From Pantoea sp. AS-PWVM4 (lineage in GTDB: Bacteria; Pseudomonadota; Gammaproteobacteria; Enterobacterales; Enterobacteriaceae), in assembly GCF_000468095.1 (NCBI RefSeq), contig NZ_ASZC01000007.1:124001-188000 (forward strand): 64,000 nucleotides of DNA, in the 5' to 3' direction. The position numbers and the translations under genes are program-made. Below, piece by piece: positions 27,364 to 35,918 of this stretch. The notes beneath the pieces are model-generated. The model was not told the DNA's origin and did not search any database. It saw nothing but the letters and a program-made list of their open reading frames with translations. How positions within the stretch are numbered: position 1 is the stretch's first letter; the number at the start of each line of letters is the position of its first letter.

Positions 27364-27797
27364 GAACAAAATTCGCCTTAGGCGATGAGGTCAGGGTAAT
27401 CCGCGCCATCCGTAATGACGGCACCATGTACGGTTATGCGACGGGTGAGTTACTGGTTCGTCGCGGTAGTACCGGCTTTGTGCGTTCATGCGGGACTTTT
27501 TTGCTGGACCAGATCATTTATCAGGTCCACTTTCTCACCAGTGACATGATTGTCGGTTGTCGCGAACAAGAGATTATCAGCGCAGCGGCGGCCTGGCATG
27601 CCGGGCATTTTCAGTATGGCGACAGCGTTATTTGTCGTCATACCCTGACGGTGGAGGGGAAAGTTGCGGTGCGGTCGGGGGCGCGTGGCCGCATTGAACG
27701 CACCGACCAGGGGGAGAATGGTGAAATCTATACCGTTATGTTTGGTGAACGCTGGTTCCAGGTCCCTGCCAGCGCCATCAAATTGCTGGAGGAATAA
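27360..27797 (+). CDS. nifZ: Nitrogenase maturation protein NifZ
   Basis: NifZ (145 aa) acts with NifH in forming the second P-cluster of the MoFe protein. Two SH3-like repeats with the family motif are visible: FALGDEVRVIRAIRNDGTMYG at the start, and in the second half FQYGDSVICRHTL and GARGRIERTDQ. The ATGA overlap with nifW indicates coupled translation. The end of the gene contains the GGAGG ribosome site for nifM. Confidence 0.92.
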   Translation: MRTKFALGDEVRVIRAIRNDGTMYGYATGELLVRRGSTGFVRSCGTFLLDQIIYQVHFLTSDMIVGCREQEIISAAAAWHAGHFQYGDSVICRHTLTVEGKVAVRSGARGRIERTDQGENGEIYTVMFGERWFQVPASAIKLLEE

Positions 27798-27802
27798 CCG
27801 CC

Positions 27803-28594
27803 ATGCCTGAACTGTGGGAACGTTTTTCCCGGCAACAACTGGCGCAATCTCGCTGGCAGTGCTCACCGGAAGCGCTATCCGTCAGCCAACAGGCGGAGTT
27901 TCACCGGCTCTGGCAACGCCAGCGAAAGATGGAGTGTGCGCTAGCCGGAGCGGCGGGTAATGATCCTATCCCGGAAAAGCATCTTATCAGCGTGACAACG
28001 TCACTCAGTCCCCTGTTGGCTGAACAGGTTTTTTCTGACGCTGAACGGACGTCAATCATCCAGCATCATGCGCGCATGGAAATTCAACTGGCGCGCGTGG
28101 CAGAACAGGCCCCTGCACCCGATGAGTTGCAGGTGCTGGCCTGGTACCGACAACACCAGGACAAATTTATGCGCCCGGAGCAGCGTTTGTGCTGGCACCT
28201 GCTACTGACAACGGACAATGATCGCCCGGCCATGTATCAACAAATTCAGCAGCTACGCCAGCAAATCATCACCTCCCGGCAGCACTTTAATTCACTGGCG
28301 CAACGCTGGTCTCATTGCCCCAGCGCGCTGGAGGGCGGCCGTATGGGCTGGATCAGCCGGGGTTTGCTGTTTCCTGAACTGGAAAGCGTGTTGTTTGCGA
28401 TGAAACCGAATGGCGTGAGCCATCCGATTGAAACTCAACTCGGCTGGCATTTGCTGTGGTGCGAAATGATTCGTCCACCTGCCCCTATGGAACAGAACGC
28501 TGCGCTGACGCAAGTGCGAACGATATTAACTCGTCAAAACCAGCAGCAATGGCTGCGACAATGGCTAAAGCTGCCAGGGTGTAACGGTGGGTAA
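27803..28594 (+). CDS. nifM: NifM, PpiC-type peptidyl-prolyl isomerase for NifH
   Basis: NifM (263 aa) is needed for active Fe protein. The N-terminal two thirds are helical. The C-terminal parvulin domain is clear: QRLCWHLLLT, FNSLAQRWSHCPSALEGGRMGWISRGLLFPELES and VSHPIETQLGWHLLW. Start at ATG 27803 with GGAGG nine bases upstream. Last gene of nifUSVWZM, convergent with nifF; a large palindromic repeat lies between them. Confidence 0.93.
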   Translation: MPELWERFSRQQLAQSRWQCSPEALSVSQQAEFHRLWQRQRKMECALAGAAGNDPIPEKHLISVTTSLSPLLAEQVFSDAERTSIIQHHARMEIQLARVAEQAPAPDELQVLAWYRQHQDKFMRPEQRLCWHLLLTTDNDRPAMYQQIQQLRQQIITSRQHFNSLAQRWSHCPSALEGGRMGWISRGLLFPELESVLFAMKPNGVSHPIETQLGWHLLWCEMIRPPAPMEQNAALTQVRTILTRQNQQQWLRQWLKLPGCNGG

Positions 28595-28607
28595 AACTGA
28601 CAGACTC

Positions 28608-28675
28608 CGTAGCGGCGCGATGTATCGCGTGGGGTTAACAACACAGAAAACAGCGCGATAAATCGCGCCGCTACG
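28608..28675. repeat. Palindromic intergenic repeat between nifM and nifF
   Basis: Two 22-base arms (28608-28629 and 28654-28675) are inverted copies matching at 21 of 22 positions, with a 24-base spacer. Each arm also folds on itself through GCGCGAT/ATCGCG. The core GGCGCGAT-A/T-ATCGCGCC recurs in altered form at 58590-58619. It resembles the short palindromic elements I associate with Pantoea genomes (memory only). Placed between convergent genes, it can stop transcription from both sides. Confidence 0.8.
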
Positions 28676-28692
28676 CGTTATTGCAAACCAGC

Positions 28693-29226
28693 TTACTCTA
28701 CAATTGCTGGCCTGAGACTCTCCAGCCAGGCATCCAGTCGCTCCTCGGTAAGGTCATACTGATTATCCTGGTCCAGAACCAGTCCAACGAAAGCGCCTTC
28801 TTCCAGTGACGCTGAGCGGGTGAATTCATATCCCTGATTTGGCCATTGCCCGATAAGCTGTGCGCCGCAGTTTTTCAGTGCGTCGTACAACGGGCGCATC
28901 CCGCTGACAAAGTTATCGGGGTAACCTTTCTGATCGCCCAACCCGAATAAGGCAACGGTTTTACCCGCCAGACTGGCCCCGTTAAGCTCGGCCATAAACT
29001 CCCCCCACGAGGCATTTTCACAGCCCGCATTGAGGCCAGGTAATTGACCATCGCCGAGGGTGGGTGTGCCCAGCAGCAAAACCGGATAGGAAAGAAAAGT
29101 CTCCAGAGAGATGCGATTGATATTGACCGGTGCATCTGCCACCTCCCCCAACTTTTTGTGGATCATCTTAGCGATCTTGCGGGTTTTGCCCGTATCAGTG
29201 CCGAAAAAAATACCAACGTTCGCCAT
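28693..29226 (-). CDS. nifF: Nitrogenase flavodoxin NifF
   Basis: Long-chain flavodoxin (177 aa) that carries electrons from NifJ to NifH. The FMN phosphate loop FFGTDTGKTRKIAKMI is at the N-terminus, followed by LLGTPTLGDGQLPG and GLGDQKGYPDNFVSGM (the FMN isoalloxazine loops). I start at ATG 29226 with AGGAGGG; upstream in-frame codons lie in the promoter. It is transcribed leftward from its own sigma-54 promoter and is divergent from nifLA. Confidence 0.96.
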   Translation of the reverse strand: MANVGIFFGTDTGKTRKIAKMIHKKLGEVADAPVNINRISLETFLSYPVLLLGTPTLGDGQLPGLNAGCENASWGEFMAELNGASLAGKTVALFGLGDQKGYPDNFVSGMRPLYDALKNCGAQLIGQWPNQGYEFTRSASLEEGAFVGLVLDQDNQYDLTEERLDAWLESLRPAIVE

Positions 29227-29268
29227 GCCGCCCTCCTGTGGAATAAAAGAATCACTCCTCATTGCTGT

Positions 29269-29284
29269 TGCGAATGCTGTGCCA
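29269..29284 (-). promoter_or_regulatory. Sigma-54 (-24/-12) promoter of nifF
   Basis: Minus strand TGGCACAGCATTCGCA: GG at 29283-29282 and GC at 29271-29270, ten bases apart. The start of nifF is about 44 bases downstream. Confidence 0.88.
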
Positions 29285-29439
29285 GGTATCTGGCTGCACA
29301 GTTTTGCATCAAGGCGCACCAGAAGTGACGCACTCTCAGCGCGATTTCAGTGAGTTCAGGAGCCTTACTGAGCGATTTTGCGCGAGATGTACGGGTAAAA
29401 CCGATCTGGATCAAGGTTAAGGCGAGTCACTGCCGCATA

Positions 29440-29455
29440 AGGCTTACTGTTTGCA
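29440..29455 (+). promoter_or_regulatory. Sigma-54 (-24/-12) promoter of nifLA
   Basis: AGGCTTACTGTTTGCA has GG at 29441-29442 and GC at 29453-29454. The -24 side is weaker than consensus (AAGGC rather than TGGC), as I recall for Klebsiella nifL. It should need NtrC. I could not identify an NtrC site with confidence. Confidence 0.75.
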
Positions 29456-29509
29456 TGGTTATATGGCAGGTAGCCACCACGGCGGCCAATGTCGACAGGT
29501 GGGACAAAT

Positions 29510-29525
29510 TGTCATAACTGCGACA
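29510..29525. promoter_or_regulatory. NifA upstream activator sequence, distal site for nifF
   Basis: TGTCATAACTGCGACA is TGT-N10-ACA. Its centre is about 260 bases upstream of the expected nifF transcript start. It lies inside the untranslated leader of nifL, downstream of the nifL promoter. I recall a NifA site near -263 for nifF in Klebsiella, which would fit. Confidence 0.65.
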
Positions 29526-29553
29526 CAAATGAACCTGAGTTCCGGAGGATGTG

Positions 29554-31038
29554 ATGACTGAGAATATGATGATGGATGCCGCTGAACCGCAAGCCATTGC
29601 ACGAGGGCTTTCTCAGCAACATCCCGGCCTGTTTATGACCATTGTTGAAGAGGCACCCGTTGCCATCTCTTTAACTGATGCTGAAGCCCGAATTATTTAC
29701 GCCAACCCGGCATTCTGCCGTCAGACGGGTTATCCGCTGGAAGAATTATTGCAACAGAACCCGCGCCTGCTTGCCAGTAAGCAAACACCGCGCATGATTT
29801 ATGAGGATATGTGGCGCACCTTGCGCCTGCGTCAGCCCTGGCGCGGGCAACTCATCAACCGCCGTCGTGATGGCAGTTTGTTTCTGGTCGAGATCGATAT
29901 CACTCCGGTTATGAATGCCGGAGGCGAGCTGGAACACTATCTGGCAATGCAACGTGATATCAGTACAGGTTACGCGCTGGAACAACGCCTGCGTAATCAA
30001 ATGACGCTGACCGAAGCAGTGCTGAACAATATCCCGGCTGCCGTTGTCGTGGTGGATGAGCAGGACCAGGTCATCATGGATAACCTGACCTACAAAACCT
30101 TATGCGCTGATTGTGGCGGCAAAGAGTTACTGACTGAGCTGGATTTTTCTTCACGGAAAAAAGCGTTCGCCGAGGGTGAAGTCATTCCCGTGATGCTGTG
30201 TGGTGCGGAGCGCTGGCTGAGGGTGACATGCTGGACACTGCCCGGCGTCAGTGAAGAAGTTAGCCGTTATTTTATTGATAACAGTCTCTCCCGCACCCTG
30301 GTGGTGATTACCGATTATACCCAGCAGCAGCAACAGCAAGAACAGGGACGACTGGATCGACTGAAACAACACATGACCACCGGCAAATTGCTGGCGGCAA
30401 TTCGGGATTCACTCGATGCGGCACTGATCCAGCTAAACTGTCCGATTAATATGCTGGCAGCCGCCCGACGCCTGAATGGCGACAACAGCAACGTTGCGCT
30501 TAATTCTGCCTGGCATGAAGGTGAAGAAGCTATGGCTCGCCTGCAACGCTGCCGCCCCTCCCTTGATCTTGAGCAATCTACCCTGTGGCCCCTGACCGAT
30601 TTTTTGGCCGATCTGCGCGCACTCTACCACACCCGTTATCAGCAGGGAGATCGCTTACAGGTGACGCAAGACGCCCCCGAACTGGTGTGTTTTGGTCAAC
30701 GAACTCAGGTACTGGCCTGTCTAAGTTTATGGCTGGATCGGACTCTGGATCTCGCCGCTGAAATCCCCCATTTTGCGCTGGAAACCCAGCTTTATGCCCA
30801 TGAAGAAAATGGCTGGCTGGCCTTCTACTTATGCGACAACCTCCCGTTGAAGTATGTCCACTACACCCACACCGCAACTGCTTTAAATGCCCCAGGAAAA
30901 GGGATGGAACTACGGCTGATCCAGACCCTGGTTGCACATCATCGGGGGGCCATTGAACTCACGTCGCCGCCCGAAGGCGGGTCCTGTCTCACCCTGCGAT
31001 TTCCGTTATTTGCCTCACTGACCGGAGGTGCCAAATGA
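29554..31038 (+). CDS. nifL: Nitrogen fixation negative regulator NifL
   Basis: Redox- and nitrogen-sensing anti-activator (494 aa) that holds NifA inactive under O2 or fixed nitrogen. An FAD-binding PAS domain is at about residues 20-140 ([29 protein letters not shown] and the PAC-like [12 protein letters not shown]). A second PAS-like region follows ([23 protein letters not shown]) with an adjacent CADCGG. The kinase-like C-terminal half has [21 protein letters not shown] but no functional H-box. ATG 29554 is five bases from GGAGG; the GTG at 29551 is too close. Its stop overlaps nifA (ATGA). Confidence 0.96.
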   Translation: MTENMMMDAAEPQAIARGLSQQHPGLFMTIVEEAPVAISLTDAEARIIYANPAFCRQTGYPLEELLQQNPRLLASKQTPRMIYEDMWRTLRLRQPWRGQLINRRRDGSLFLVEIDITPVMNAGGELEHYLAMQRDISTGYALEQRLRNQMTLTEAVLNNIPAAVVVVDEQDQVIMDNLTYKTLCADCGGKELLTELDFSSRKKAFAEGEVIPVMLCGAERWLRVTCWTLPGVSEEVSRYFIDNSLSRTLVVITDYTQQQQQQEQGRLDRLKQHMTTGKLLAAIRDSLDAALIQLNCPINMLAAARRLNGDNSNVALNSAWHEGEEAMARLQRCRPSLDLEQSTLWPLTDFLADLRALYHTRYQQGDRLQVTQDAPELVCFGQRTQVLACLSLWLDRTLDLAAEIPHFALETQLYAHEENGWLAFYLCDNLPLKYVHYTHTATALNAPGKGMELRLIQTLVAHHRGAIELTSPPEGGSCLTLRFPLFASLTGGAK

Positions 31039-32606
31039 CCCAGCAATCTGCATCCGACAACCGGGTCTGGCGCTTTGACCTGTCTCAGCAATTTACCGCG
31101 ATGCAACGTCTTAGCGTGGTGCTGAGTCGTTCAACCGATCGGCATCGGACACTCCAGGAGGTGTTGTCCGTACTGCAAAACGATGCCTTTATGCAGCATG
31201 GCATGATTTGCCTGCACGACAGTCAGCAGGAGCAACTGAATATCGAAGCACTGCCAGAAGCCGATTTGCAGCAACTGAATGATGGCCTGAAAATCCGTTA
31301 TCGTGCCGGAGAAGGGCTGGTGGGCACGGTGCTGTCTCAGGGACAATCGCTGGTTTTGCCACGCCTGGCAGATGACCCGCGTTTCCTTGATCGACTGGGG
31401 TTGTACGACTACAACCTGCCGTTTATTGCTGTGCCTATGATGGGGCCAGATGCGAGGCCGATGGGTGTTTTGGCTGCACAGCCGATGGCGCAGGCTGAAT
31501 CACGCCTTCCTTCCTGCACCCGCTTTCTTGAAACCGTTGCCAATCTGGTGGCACAGACGGTACGCCTGATGTCATCACCGGTACCGACCGTTGCGCGCCC
31601 GGCGACGATGCCGCCAGTCAAGGGGTACAACTGCGTTCCCGCCCATAACTTTGGCTTCGAAAATATGGTGGGAAAAAGCCCCGCGATGCAGCAGACACTG
31701 GAGATTATCCGCCAGGTGTCGCGCTGGGATACCACCGTGCTGGTGCGTGGCGAAAGCGGGACGGGTAAAGAGTTGATTGCCAATGCCATTCATCACAATT
31801 CTCCGCGCTCCACTTTTCCGTTTGTGAAGTTTAACTGTGCGGCTTTACCCGATACCTTGCTGGAGAGCGAGCTGTTTGGTCATGAAAAAGGGGCGTTCAC
31901 CGGCGCGGTGCGGCAGCGGAAAGGACGATTCGAACTGGCTGATGGCGGCACGCTTTTTCTCGATGAGATTGGCGAGAGCAGCGCGTCTTTTCAGGCCAAA
32001 CTACTTCGGATCTTGCAGGAAGGCGAAATGGAACGGGTCGGGGGGGATGAAACCCTGCGGGTCAACGTGCGAATTATTGCTGCGACCAACCGTAATCTGG
32101 AGGAAGAGGTCCGCAACGGGAATTTTCGTGAAGATCTTTATTACCGCCTGAATGTAATGCCGGTTGCGCTCCCGCCGCTACGCGAACGTCAGGACGATAT
32201 CCCTGAGCTGGCACATTTTCTGGTGCGCAAAATCGGGCAAAACCAGCATCGCACCCTGCGGATCAGCGAAGGCGCAATCCGTCTGCTGCTGAGTTACAAC
32301 TGGCCGGGCAATGTACGTGAGCTGGAAAACTGCCTGGAGCGTTCGGCGGTGATGTCGGATAGCGGGTTAATTGATCGTGAAGTCATTCTGTTTAACCATC
32401 GGGAAACGGTGCCAAAACCACTGCCGGTCAGCGCACCGCGAGAAGACAGCTGGCTGGATCAGAATCTTGATGAGCGACAGCGGTTGATCGCTGCGCTGGA
32501 AAAAGCCGGATGGGTGCAGGCCAAAGCGGCCCGGTTACTGGGAATGACGCCGCGCCAGGTAGCCTACCGTATTCAGACCATGGATATCACCATGCCGCGT
32601 CTCTGA
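31035..32606 (+). CDS. nifA: Nif-specific sigma-54 activator NifA
   Basis: Enhancer-binding activator (523 aa) of all nif promoters. N-terminal GAF domain (about 20-180), AAA+ domain (about 210-445) with Walker A GESGTGKE, sigma-54 contact loop GAFTGA, and Walker [12 protein letters not shown], then a Fis-type helix-turn-helix at the C-terminus ([21 protein letters not shown]). The linker lacks the paired cysteines of O2-sensitive rhizobial NifA, so O2 control must come through NifL. Translation is coupled to nifL by ATGA overlap. Matching TGT-N10-ACA sites are present at the nif promoters in this window. Confidence 0.97.
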   Translation: MTQQSASDNRVWRFDLSQQFTAMQRLSVVLSRSTDRHRTLQEVLSVLQNDAFMQHGMICLHDSQQEQLNIEALPEADLQQLNDGLKIRYRAGEGLVGTVLSQGQSLVLPRLADDPRFLDRLGLYDYNLPFIAVPMMGPDARPMGVLAAQPMAQAESRLPSCTRFLETVANLVAQTVRLMSSPVPTVARPATMPPVKGYNCVPAHNFGFENMVGKSPAMQQTLEIIRQVSRWDTTVLVRGESGTGKELIANAIHHNSPRSTFPFVKFNCAALPDTLLESELFGHEKGAFTGAVRQRKGRFELADGGTLFLDEIGESSASFQAKLLRILQEGEMERVGGDETLRVNVRIIAATNRNLEEEVRNGNFREDLYYRLNVMPVALPPLRERQDDIPELAHFLVRKIGQNQHRTLRISEGAIRLLLSYNWPGNVRELENCLERSAVMSDSGLIDREVILFNHRETVPKPLPVSAPREDSWLDQNLDERQRLIAALEKAGWVQAKAARLLGMTPRQVAYRIQTMDITMPRL

Positions 32607-32613
32607 CGCGAAT

Positions 32614-32629
32614 TGTGATGATCAGCACA
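32614..32629. promoter_or_regulatory. NifA upstream activator sequence of nifB
   Basis: TGTGATGATCAGCACA is TGT-N10-ACA, 8 bases past the nifA stop and about 90 bases upstream of the nifB -24 element. Confidence 0.75.
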
Positions 32630-32719
32630 TTGTCAGCTACAGGTGGTGATTCTGACAAAACCCAGCGCGAAAAATAGAATGAAAATTGTTTTATTTCAGT
32701 TGGTTATAAAAATGGCAAA

Positions 32720-32735
32720 CGGTACATAACTTGCA
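32720..32735 (+). promoter_or_regulatory. Sigma-54 (-24/-12) promoter of nifBQ
   Basis: CGGTACATAACTTGCA has GG at 32721-32722 and GC at 32733-32734, ten bases apart. The nifB start is 36 bases downstream. Confidence 0.85.
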
Positions 32736-32770
32736 GCAGGAAGTTCAGTCGATCTTATCAAGGTAACGTT

Positions 32771-34174
32771 ATGACTTCCTGCTCCTCTTCTGCCTGTCAG
32801 GCACCCACTCGCGAAATGCTGGATGATTTGGTCGCGGGGAAAGTGGCGTCACACCCCTGCTACTCACGCAGTGGGCACCACCGGTTTGCCCGTATGCACT
32901 TGCCGGTGGCACCCGCCTGTAACCTGCAATGCAACTACTGCAATCGCAAGTTTGATTGCAGTAACGAGTCACGGCCCGGTGTCTCCTCGACCTTGCTGAC
33001 GCCGGAACAAGCTGTTGCCAAAGTCCGTCAGGTCGCGACGGCGATCCCACAATTATCAGTGGTGGGCATCGCCGGTCCGGGTGATCCGCTGGCAAATATG
33101 CATCGTACCTTTAGCACCCTCGAACGCGTGCGGGAGGCGTTTCCTGACCTGAAATTATGCCTCTCCACCAATGGTTTGATGCTGCCTGATGCGGTGGATC
33201 GTCTGGTGGCGCTTGGCGTAGACCATGTCACCGTCACCATTAACACCCTTGATCCCGACATCGCCGCGCAAATTTATGCCTGGCTGTGGCTGGAGGGTGA
33301 GCGTTACAGCGGGCGTGAAGCGGGTGAGATTCTGGTTGCCCGTCAACTGGAAGGCGTGCGTCGGCTCACCGCGAAGGGCGTATTGGTAAAAATCAATTCG
33401 GTGTTGATTCCGGGAATTAACGATCAGGCGTTACCCGATGTCAGTCAGTTGCTGCAAGCCAGCGGTGCGTTTATCCATAACATCATGCCGCTGATTGCCC
33501 GACCTGAACATGGCACGGTGTTTGGCCTGAACGGACAAGCGGAACCTGATGCCGCCATGATCGCGGCAGTCAGGCAGCGCTGTGGTGAGATCATGCCGCA
33601 GATGACCCACTGTCATCAGTGCCGCGCGGATGCGATTGGTATGCTGGGGGAAGATCGTAGCCAACAGTTTGCCCGGATACCGGAACCTGAGCCGTCACCG
33701 CAACCCTGGCTGCCGGTACTGTTCCAGCGTGCCAGGCTGCACGCCAGTATTGCGACCCAGGGGGAATCGGACGATGAAGACGCTTGCCTGGTGGCCGTGG
33801 CTTCGCAACGTGGAGACGTGATTGACAGCCATTTTGGTCATGCCGACCGTTTTTATATTTACAGTCTCTCTGCCGCAGGTGTGGTGCTGGTGAATCAGCG
33901 TTTCACGCCTAAATATTGTCACGGTAACGACAATTGCGACACCGAACAGGACAATGAAGAGCGGATGACGGCGATTTTTGATCTACTCGCCGATGTACAA
34001 GCGGTGTTCTGCGTACGTATGGGTTATACGCCCTGGCAAAAACTGGAAGCGCTCGGTATTCAGCCTTGTGTCGACGATGCCTGGCAGCCAGTAACGGCAG
34101 CATTGACTCGCTGGTGGCAAGATTATCGAACCCGAATAGTCTCCGCAGACAGACGAAATAAGGGGGTTGCATGA
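32771..34174 (+). CDS. nifB: FeMo-cofactor biosynthesis radical SAM protein NifB
   Basis: Makes NifB-co, the 8Fe-9S-C precursor of the cofactor; 467 aa. Radical-SAM cysteines 50, 54 and 57 are in PACNLQCNYCNRKFDC. Additional cluster ligands are near the N-terminus (TSCSSSACQ) and at THCHQCRADAIG (about 280). The C-terminal third is a NifX-like domain (GDVIDSHFGHADRFYIYSL), as in enterobacterial two-domain NifB. AAGG precedes ATG 32771. Its end overlaps nifQ by four bases (ATGA). Confidence 0.97.
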   Translation: MTSCSSSACQAPTREMLDDLVAGKVASHPCYSRSGHHRFARMHLPVAPACNLQCNYCNRKFDCSNESRPGVSSTLLTPEQAVAKVRQVATAIPQLSVVGIAGPGDPLANMHRTFSTLERVREAFPDLKLCLSTNGLMLPDAVDRLVALGVDHVTVTINTLDPDIAAQIYAWLWLEGERYSGREAGEILVARQLEGVRRLTAKGVLVKINSVLIPGINDQALPDVSQLLQASGAFIHNIMPLIARPEHGTVFGLNGQAEPDAAMIAAVRQRCGEIMPQMTHCHQCRADAIGMLGEDRSQQFARIPEPEPSPQPWLPVLFQRARLHASIATQGESDDEDACLVAVASQRGDVIDSHFGHADRFYIYSLSAAGVVLVNQRFTPKYCHGNDNCDTEQDNEERMTAIFDLLADVQAVFCVRMGYTPWQKLEALGIQPCVDDAWQPVTAALTRWWQDYRTRIVSADRRNKGVA

Positions 34175-34677
34175 CGCCTCAGCATCGCTGGCTTCACCGG
34201 TTAATGTCTCTCTATGCTCAGGGCTGCGGCAGCTATGCCCTGATGATGGGGCTTTCACCGCAGCAATGGACACGGTTGCCCTATCCTGCCCGGCAACGGC
34301 CCGTTTCAGCGGATGCGCTGAGGCGTCATCAACTGATGAGTGAACTAATGGCGACACGCCGGGATGAGCAGCAACAACTGGCGTTATGGCTGGCAGAGTA
34401 CATGCATCCTGACGCTGATCCTATGCATTGCATTATTGCCAGCGTTGCGCTGGCGTTTAACCATCTCTGGGAAGACCTCGGCCTGAGTTCCCGCGCGGAA
34501 TTACGCCAACTGATGAGTGACTGCTTTCCTGAGTTGGTGGTAATGAATGATAAAAATATGCGCTGGAAAAAGTTTTTCTATCGCCAGCGCTGTCTGCATG
34601 CCGAAGGTGAATTGATCTGCCGTTCACCGAGTTGTGATGCGTGTTGTGAACGGGGCGTTTGTTTTGATATGGCATAA
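34171..34677 (+). CDS. nifQ: Molybdenum donor protein NifQ
   Basis: NifQ (168 aa) supplies molybdenum as a Mo-Fe-S cluster to NifEN. The C-terminal cysteine motif is intact: CLHAEGELICRSPSCDACCERGVCF, positions about 145-166, matching the Cx4CxxCx5C core. The helical N-terminal part has WLAEYMHPDADPMHCIIASVALAFNHLW. Translation is coupled to nifB. It is the last nif gene; no clear terminator was seen before the convergent gene that ends at 34764. Confidence 0.93.
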   Translation: MTPQHRWLHRLMSLYAQGCGSYALMMGLSPQQWTRLPYPARQRPVSADALRRHQLMSELMATRRDEQQQLALWLAEYMHPDADPMHCIIASVALAFNHLWEDLGLSSRAELRQLMSDCFPELVVMNDKNMRWKKFFYRQRCLHAEGELICRSPSCDACCERGVCFDMA

Positions 34678-34763
34678 CTTTTGGCGGCGCTATTCAATAT
34701 TTTTGCCGGTATGATTACGTCTCCGTCTTACATTGCTGAATTATCGTCAGCCAACAGCATGTT

Positions 34764-35276
34764 TTATCTTTTCGTTACGGCATGAATGACAGTCATGCCC
34801 AATGCGTTGCTTCGTTTAGTGATGGTAATGACGTTGCCGCCATACACATTACCTGCCGGATAACACACTTTGATTTTTTCTTCCAAATCAGGATCGTACA
34901 GGCGAGCGCCTGAACAGCTATGGCGTCCAGCGGAATCATACTCATAAGGGGTGGAGTAAGTGCTGATTTGTCCTGGTAGTAACCACGTCAGTGTGGTGAG
35001 CAGAAAATAACTGACCATGCAAAGAAGAAGAACCACACCGGAATACAATTTAATATAATCCTTCGCTGTATGTGGTTTGGCACCTGTTCCCCATTTAATC
35101 ATCGCAAAGAGCAATGGCACGGCTAATAATAAACTGGATAACAGCATGTTCCTGATAGTCAATGGTCTCAGGAACGTCTCCCGATCAATCTCATATTGCC
35201 AGGTGAAAAAGCCAAAGATGCATCCCAACACAATGAGTGTGAGGGAAAATAATTTAGGATATGAGGATGTCATCAT
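34764..35276 (-). CDS. Membrane protein of unknown function, 170 aa
   Basis: I do not recognise this protein. It shows three hydrophobic segments (about residues 8-25, 42-60 and 78-100), then a C-terminal soluble part of about 65 residues with two cysteines and a Tyr/Asp/Gly-rich stretch (EYDSAGRHSCSGARLYDPD). That tail could sit in the periplasm and carry a disulfide. It is the first gene past nifQ, convergent with it, at the right edge of the nif island. The start MMTSSYPK is not backed by a strong ribosome site. Confidence 0.55.
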   Translation of the reverse strand: MMTSSYPKLFSLTLIVLGCIFGFFTWQYEIDRETFLRPLTIRNMLLSSLLLAVPLLFAMIKWGTGAKPHTAKDYIKLYSGVVLLLCMVSYFLLTTLTWLLPGQISTYSTPYEYDSAGRHSCSGARLYDPDLEEKIKVCYPAGNVYGGNVITITKRSNALGMTVIHAVTKR

Positions 35277-35404
35277 TTTTTGCTACCTTCCGTGGTCATA
35301 AAAAACGGCATATGTTCCTTTAGCTTTCTGTTTAACTCAACTGGGCAGTTTGCGCATGATTCCCTGTAGAAACGCCAGGTACGGGTTAGTGCCTGATGGT
35401 TGCT

Positions 35405-35896
35405 TCAATCACTGGTCGGCTCATCACGCCATACCAATGGTACTCCAACAAACGTGTGGGTACAGCATCGGCATGTCACGGGAATATCCTCTGCTGTAAT
35501 GTGCGGATTAACCTGTTGAAGGATTCTGTTCTCGTCTACATAGAGACCCGGAAAAAAGGCGAAATCCCCACACCGGACATAGTCCTGCTGTTGATGCTCA
35601 TGCAACGCCACCATCCAGAAAATGGGATCGGGCCTGTCGAGTCGGCTGTTGGCTTCACTGAAAACATCATCCCACTGTTGACCCACTTTACTCATCAGAA
35701 AGTTAAACAATGGCGTGTAGTCCAGGCCACGTTGCTGTTTACCGCGCATAGATTCACGTTGAGGTAACAGATCATCTGCAAGCTTTTTTCTGTGTCTGCC
35801 ATGACGGTATTCCGCACCGGGATTGTTCGAATGATGGCGCGTAGTGGTGTTGACTCTGCGGTAGAGTTTTTTGGCGTGATTGTCGTGCAATGTCAT
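35405..35896 (-). CDS. Unknown protein, 163 aa, last gene of the RND/two-component operon
   Basis: Not recognised. The N-terminal part is basic and His/Arg-rich (NTTTRHHSNN, HGRHRKKLADD). The middle looks folded (DYTPLFNFLMSKVGQQWDDVFSEA, PIFWMVALHE), and the C-terminus has VTCRCCTHTFVG, with Cys and His spaced like a metal site. The start is uncertain: ATG 35896 has GGA directly before it; TTG 35944 is eight bases from GGAGG, inside the end of the sensor-kinase gene; the frame is open to 35962. Overlap with the kinase gene suggests it belongs to the same transcript. Function unknown. Confidence 0.6.
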   Translation of the reverse strand: MTLHDNHAKKLYRRVNTTTRHHSNNPGAEYRHGRHRKKLADDLLPQRESMRGKQQRGLDYTPLFNFLMSKVGQQWDDVFSEANSRLDRPDPIFWMVALHEHQQQDYVRCGDFAFFPGLYVDENRILQQVNPHITAEDIPVTCRCCTHTFVGVPLVWRDEPTSD

Positions 35897-35918
35897 TCCT
35901 TTCAATGTCGCTAACGTA

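Noticed and set aside
29300-29325. Possible NtrC site upstream of nifL (TTTTGCATCAAGGCGCACC)
   Set aside because: Position (about -145 to -165) is right, but the half sites do not fit the 17-base NtrC spacing, so it was not annotated as a feature.
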